Below are positions 60,111 to 64,000 of a stretch of DNA of 64,000 bases, piece by piece. The translations under genes were made by a program, and so were the position numbers. Position 1 is the stretch's first letter. The number at the start of each line of letters is the position of its first letter. This DNA is from Neokomagataea tanensis (GTDB lineage Bacteria; Pseudomonadota; Alphaproteobacteria; Acetobacterales; Acetobacteraceae). The stretch spans positions 2,339,001-2,403,000 of the forward strand of contig NZ_CP032485.1 in NCBI RefSeq assembly GCF_006542335.1, in the 5' to 3' direction. The notes below the pieces were generated by a model that saw only the letters and a program-made list of their open reading frames with translations, was not told the DNA's origin and did no database searches.

Positions 60111-60570
60111 TTGTTATTGCCGTTACGAGATCAGCGATCGCGACCTTGAAAGCATGTTAGCTGAGCGCGGCGTGAGTGTTGATCATTCAAGGATTTACCG
60201 CCGGGTCCAGCGCTATGCGCCGGAGATGGAAAAGCGCCTTCAGTGGTATTGGAAACGTTCAGGATTTTCCAGCAACTGGCGGATGGATGAGACTTACATC
60301 AAGGTCAAAGGACAATGGGCGTATCTATCCCGTGCTGTCGGTAAAAACGATGATACGATTGATTTCTTATTCTCACCAACCCAAAACGCCAAGGCGGCCA
60401 AACGCTTTTCGGGCAAAGCTTTGAACGGTCTGAGGGGGGATAAAAGCCCGAAAACCGCTTATGCAACCATTAAAGACTTCGAGGTCATGAAAACTCTGAA
60501 AAAGGGACAAGCTAAACTCTTCCAGTTCCAAGAGGCTATCATGGGAGAAGTGCGTCTCATCGAGAGCTAA
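60106..60570 (+). pseudogene. IS6-family transposase, remnant B with internal deletion
   Basis: Starts abruptly at CYCRYEISDRDLESMLAERG and continues SVDHSRIYRRVQRYAPEMEK, WRMDETYIKVKGQWAYLSRA, DTIDFLFSPTQNAKAAKRF. It then jumps from GLRGDKSP straight to KTAYATIKDFEVMKTLKKGQ, so about 55-60 residues with the last catalytic Glu region are deleted in frame. About 30 N-terminal residues are also missing. It cannot be active. The frame is open for 154 codons and may be mis-called as a gene. Confidence 0.88.
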
Positions 60571-60630
60571 TTCAGCTTCTAAAACGTTTTAATATCAAAA
60601 CAAATGAGATTCACTCAACCCAAACCCAAC

Positions 60631-60650
60631 TTTGCAACAAAGTCCTCTGA
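60631..60650. mobile_element. IS6-type terminal inverted repeat (right end of remnant B)
   Basis: TTTGCAACAAAGTCC is the reverse of GGACTTTGTTGCAAA; TGTTGCAAA is the core of IS6-family ends. It lies 60 bases after the transposase stop, as expected. A similar, decayed end is near 59038-59060, in opposite orientation. Confidence 0.65.
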
Positions 60651-60651
60651 C

Positions 60652-60895
60652 ATGCTGGACCGCAGGCCGCAGTCGCTTTTCTTCAGACGGGCATAAGAAC
60701 TCTTTCGTCTCCCTAAAGAGAACGACATCGCTCAATTACTTAGTATACAGCCTAGATTAGTGCGTCGATCTCTGAGAGCCGGAAAACTCGAATCACGGTG
60801 GGAGACGATGACACAAAGCAACTTCACGAAAAGATGACCGTTCTCTTGCTGTAAGTCCCGCGTGTAGTAAGGCGGCGCTGTAAGAGGAGAAACCT
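60652..60895. other. Spacer between IS remnant and UvrA-like gene
   Basis: No intact gene. A short frame on the plus strand (ELFRLPKENDIAQLL, then RLVRRSLRAGKLESRW) looks like a helix-turn-helix fragment but has no clear start and cannot be assigned. GTTC-N7-GTAA at 60840-60854 misses the LexA box by one base. AGGAG at 60885-60889 is the ribosome site of the next gene. Confidence 0.4.
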
Positions 60896-63178
60896 TTGGG
60901 AACGATCGACGTCTCAAACGCTACGCAGAATAATCTGCGCGGGGTCTCGATTTCCATTCCTGTAGGAAAAATCACGGCATTCACGGGCGTCTCGGGTTCG
61001 GGAAAATCCTCACTCGTTTTTGGCGTGCTGGCTGCCGAATCCCAGCGGCAGCTGAATTTCACTTATCCCACTTATGTCCGAAATCGGCTGCCCCATGGAG
61101 GCACACCTCAGGTCGATCATATCTCTGGCCTGTCGACCGCCATCATTATCGACCAAAAACCTCTTGGCACGAACCGTCGCTCGACCGTCGGTACCGCGAC
61201 GGACGCGGCACCGCTGCTGCGCCTAATCGTTTCGCGCATGGGGTCACCGTTCGTCGGCTATTCCCACGTCTTTTCCTTCAACGACAAGGCCGGAATGTGC
61301 CCACGATGTGAGGGGTTAGGTGAGACAATTGATCTGGACGAAAGCGAACTAATCGATTTTAACAAGTCGATCAATGAGGGTGCGTTTACTTTCAGCGGCT
61401 ATGCAGTCGGCACTTGGTACTGGAAATGGTACAAACGCACAGGCTTGTTTGATGCCGATCGTAAGTTATGCGACTATGCCGCGGAAGATCTCGACCTGCT
61501 GCTGTATGCCGAGCCAAAGCCACTGAAAAACCCGCCTCCTGACTGGTATGCGACCGCCAAATATGAAGGCGTGGTGCATCGTTTCCGTCGCATGTATCTT
61601 GGTAGTAGGCAAACCACGCATAAAGGTCAGATCGCTCGCGATCTGGAACGCATTATTCATCGCACGACATGTCCGGTGTGCAAGGGCGCTAGGCTAAACG
61701 CGGCGGCGCTGAGTTGCAAGATCGATGGGCGGAATATCGACGATCTCAGTCGCTTGCCGATTTCGGAGCTGTTGGAGATCGTGGAGGCTTGGCGGGTGCC
61801 CGAACTATCGCCCGCCATCGAAAACCTGATCAGTCAGCTGCGCACTCTGGTGGAACTAGGCTTAGGATACCTACAGCTTGGCCGTACGACGCCGACCATC
61901 TCGGGCGGAGAAGGGCAGCGGATCAAGATGGTCCGCCATCTCGGTAGCTCGCTGACACGATTTACCTATATTCTCGACGAACCGTCAACCGGTCTGCATC
62001 CGCGCGACGTGCGGCACCTTGCTATGATTATTCGCCGCCTACGCGACAAGGGCAATACGGTTTTACTGGTCGAACATGATCCCGACCTGATCGATATCGC
62101 CGACTTTATCGTGGACATGGGGCCCGGTCCAGGCGACGAGGGTGGTAACGTGCTGTTCGCCGGGAGACTTGAGGACCTAAAAGCCTCCACGACGCCAACC
62201 GGTCTGTATCTGCGCGCATCCCGGAAATTCTCTGCCCCACGCAGACCGCATGGCGACCTGATCCGGGTGCGCAACGCGCGCCGCCATAATTTATGTGGCG
62301 TCGATGTGGATATTCCTCGTGGCCTGCTGACAGCCCTGACCGGTGTCGCGGGTTCGGGAAAGAGCTCGCTGGTACATGAGATTTTGGCAGCAGCGCCATC
62401 CGCTCAGCTGATCGATCAAAGCCCTCTCCGCGGGAGCATTGCGTCAAGTATCGCGACATACACGGCTGCCATGGATCGTATCCGTGATCTCATGGCGCGG
62501 GCCAATCGGGTATCGCGGGGTTGGTTCACCAGTGCTGGTAAAGGGGCGTGCCCGGTGTGCAAGGGGCGCGGCGTGATCGTTACCGAACTTGCATTTCTCG
62601 ATAGTACCGAGACCGATTGCGAGGCCTGTAGCGGCAGTGGTTTCAACCAGACGGCACTTGGCTTTCACTTTGGGGGCTATAACATAGCCGATATTCTAAG
62701 CATGTCAGCCAAGCGAGCGGCTGACTTTCTTGCTCCGCACGCTCCTGATGCTGCAATAGTCCTCGGCCGATTGACGCGAGTAGGCCTCGGACATCTTGCA
62801 ATCGGACGCTCGACGGCGAGCCTTTCGGGAGGCGAGAGACAGCGGCTGAAACTTTCTTCCTTACTTGATGACGACATCGACACACTTATTCTAGACGAAC
62901 CAACGACCGGGCTGCATGGTTCGGACGTCACACGTTTACTGGCTCTGTTCCAGGGCCTCGTGGGGCAGGGAAAAACGGTGGTGATGGTTGAACATAATTT
63001 GGATGCTATGCTTGCCGCAGACTGGATCGTGGATTTAGGGCCAGAGGCCGGCAGCGGTGGTGGTCAGGTTATGTATACAGGCCCTGCGTCAAAAATATTG
63101 AAAGCAAAGCGCACCGCCACCGGAGATGAGCTGCGCCGTTATATCGACATTGATGCGCAGCGCAGGAAAACCGCTTAA
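60896..63178 (+). CDS. Short UvrA-like ABC ATPase lacking the UvrB-interaction region
   Basis: A 760-residue protein with two UvrA-type ABC modules. First: GVSGSGKSSL (31-40), CPRCEGLG, CPVCKGARLN, signature TISGGEGQRIK near residue 335, ILDEPSTGLHPRD. Second: GVAGSGKSSLVHE, the zinc module CPVCKGRG ... CEACSGSGF, SLSGGERQRLKL, ILDEPTTGLHGSD. UvrA is about 940 residues; here the part between the first Walker A and signature is about 150 residues shorter, where the UvrB-binding domain normally lies. Similar short forms include UvrA2/UvrA3 and DrrC-type drug-resistance proteins. TTG start with strong AGGAG six bases before. Confidence 0.9.
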   Translation: MGTIDVSNATQNNLRGVSISIPVGKITAFTGVSGSGKSSLVFGVLAAESQRQLNFTYPTYVRNRLPHGGTPQVDHISGLSTAIIIDQKPLGTNRRSTVGTATDAAPLLRLIVSRMGSPFVGYSHVFSFNDKAGMCPRCEGLGETIDLDESELIDFNKSINEGAFTFSGYAVGTWYWKWYKRTGLFDADRKLCDYAAEDLDLLLYAEPKPLKNPPPDWYATAKYEGVVHRFRRMYLGSRQTTHKGQIARDLERIIHRTTCPVCKGARLNAAALSCKIDGRNIDDLSRLPISELLEIVEAWRVPELSPAIENLISQLRTLVELGLGYLQLGRTTPTISGGEGQRIKMVRHLGSSLTRFTYILDEPSTGLHPRDVRHLAMIIRRLRDKGNTVLLVEHDPDLIDIADFIVDMGPGPGDEGGNVLFAGRLEDLKASTTPTGLYLRASRKFSAPRRPHGDLIRVRNARRHNLCGVDVDIPRGLLTALTGVAGSGKSSLVHEILAAAPSAQLIDQSPLRGSIASSIATYTAAMDRIRDLMARANRVSRGWFTSAGKGACPVCKGRGVIVTELAFLDSTETDCEACSGSGFNQTALGFHFGGYNIADILSMSAKRAADFLAPHAPDAAIVLGRLTRVGLGHLAIGRSTASLSGGERQRLKLSSLLDDDIDTLILDEPTTGLHGSDVTRLLALFQGLVGQGKTVVMVEHNLDAMLAADWIVDLGPEAGSGGGQVMYTGPASKILKAKRTATGDELRRYIDIDAQRRKTA

Positions 63179-63271
63179 AAAAAAGCAGCCAGATTTATTT
63201 GAAATCGCGGGGCAACGGCACGCGCACGTCTGTGTCATCGAAGAGCAGTACAGATACTGCCCCCCCAAACC

Positions 63272-63679
63272 TTAGCGTGCGTTTTCGAACGAAATCTCAC
63301 CGTTCCCCCAAATGGCCTGCCGCTCGATTTCGCGCAACACAGAACGCAGATTATACGGCTTGCTGACAAAAAAGGCCCGTTCCGGGAGCGATGAATCGTC
63401 AGGCTTTAGCATCCCAGAGGCAATCACTAGGACTGTCAGAGGACAGCAATTGCGGACGTGATGGGCAAGCCTAATTCCATCCATCGGGCCAGGCAAATGT
63501 ACGTCAGTCAAGACCGCTTGAATGATCCCATTGGTCGCTAGTATCTGGATGGCCTCGTCGGCGTTTTCAGCTTCGAAAACGTGAAAACCGCGATCCCTAA
63601 AAAAGTCTACAAGGTCGAAGCGAATAAACGGTTCGTCTTCGACGATGAGAATCGTGCGTAATGTCAACGTCGGTATCAT
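63272..63679 (-). CDS. Single-domain response regulator (receiver only)
   Basis: A 135-residue CheY-like receiver: acidic pair in LIVEDEPFIR, phosphorylated Asp in VLTDVHLPGPMDG, Thr/Ser position VLVIASG and the Lys of FFVSKPYN. There is no output domain. It starts one base after the stop of the upstream HWE-type kinase gene, so the two are coupled and the kinase is its likely partner. Such pairs are common in rhizobia and sphingomonads. Confidence 0.93.
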   Translation of the reverse strand: MIPTLTLRTILIVEDEPFIRFDLVDFFRDRGFHVFEAENADEAIQILATNGIIQAVLTDVHLPGPMDGIRLAHHVRNCCPLTVLVIASGMLKPDDSSLPERAFFVSKPYNLRSVLREIERQAIWGNGEISFENAR

Positions 63680-63680
63680 T

Positions 63681-64000
63681 TCAACTGGAAGTTACTGCGC
63701 CGGCATCGCCAAGTGGCGCGTCGAGGCGGAATTCAACGCCGCTAGGCGGATAGATCAGCTCCACCTTACCACGAAAATAGGACCGCAATGCGCGTTCGAT
63801 CATGCGAGAGCCGAACCCTTTCCGCGTCGGGGGCGACACAACTGGTCCATTCAGCTCGCGCCATAGCAGCGAAAAGTGATAACCGCCCTCTGAGTCCGTC
63901 AACTGCCAGTTTAATATCACCGAGCCTATCTCCTGACTTAATGCTCCGTATTTGTAGGCATTCGTCGTCAATTCATGAAGCGCAAGTGTTAACGCCATCG
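63681..64000 (-). CDS. HWE-type histidine kinase, C-terminal part (cut by window edge)
   Basis: The visible 106 residues are an HATPase domain of the HWE/HisKA_2 type: LALHELTTNAYKYGALS (N box), LLWRELNGPVV (the W-x-E variant that names the family) and GFGSRMIERALRSYF. The sensor and phospho-acceptor parts lie beyond the right edge. The Met at 63998 is internal and not the true start. It phosphorylates, presumably, the adjacent response regulator. Confidence 0.88.
   Translation of the reverse strand, partial: MALTLALHELTTNAYKYGALSQEIGSVILNWQLTDSEGGYHFSLLWRELNGPVVSPPTRKGFGSRMIERALRSYFRGKVELIYPPSGVEFRLDAPLGDAGAVTSS

Noticed and set aside
60732..60917. Minus-strand 61-codon frame before the UvrA-like gene
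   Set aside because: No ribosome site or similarity, and it overlaps the start of the UvrA-like gene.
49668..64000. A single genomic island bounded by the tRNA-Val gene
   Set aside because: No repeat of the tRNA 3' end was seen downstream, and no integrase lies directly next to the tRNA. Several separate events explain the region better.

Overview
The window looks like an alphaproteobacterial chromosome segment, most likely from an acetic acid bacterium (Acetobacteraceae). The signs are a pyruvate dehydrogenase E1-beta subunit carrying its own N-terminal lipoyl domain, the tpiA/secG/pyrG/kdsA/eno and ppiD-trpEGDC gene orders, a purSQL-type purine operon, an alphaproteobacterial GTTC-N7-GTTC LexA box, and several small secreted His/Lys-rich proteins. 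The genus is inferred from gene content and is not proven.

Positions 1-49.6 kb are dense core genome: exonuclease III (partial), an M19 dipeptidase, uvrC, pgsA, a lipoprotein, lexA, rpmG, an FtsB-like protein, eno, kdsA-pyrG, secG-tpiA; then a coupled ppiD-like/trpE-trpG-trpD-trpC run, pdhA-pdhB-pdhC-lpd-lipA-ratA/coq10, the methionine importer metQ-metN-metI, a CinA-type amidase, a lytic transglycosylase, TerC, the purine genes purB, purC-purS-(Rap1a-like)-purQ-purL, bolA, grxD, yraN-hemB, an amino-acid permease, glyA, an AstE-like deacylase with argE, a DEAD-box helicase, an ELM1-family protein paired with a large unrecognised protein, and an acyltransferase. Many neighbours overlap by ATGA, which implies translational coupling. 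Several intrinsic terminators are clear.

A tRNA-Val(CAC) at 49.67 kb opens a looser and locally AT-rich stretch holding a small secreted protein, a cold-shock protein with a long structured leader, a Sel1-repeat protein and a TonB-dependent siderophore receptor with a Fur-like box.

From 54.5 kb to the end the sequence is clearly accessory. A umuC gene has lost its 5' part. Next to it is a pair of overlapping tyrosine recombinases resembling TnpA/TnpB of the Tn554 family; the first gene contains a perfect 23-bp-arm palindrome. Then come three broken insertion-sequence fragments (IS6-like, IS3-like, IS6-like), a stand-alone short UvrA-like ABC ATPase that appears to lack the UvrB-interaction region, and a response regulator with a truncated HWE-type histidine kinase at the right edge. 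The most unusual points are the recombinase/umuC junction with its palindrome, the short UvrA-like protein beside mobile debris, and a secreted Rap1a/Tai-like protein translationally locked inside the purine operon.
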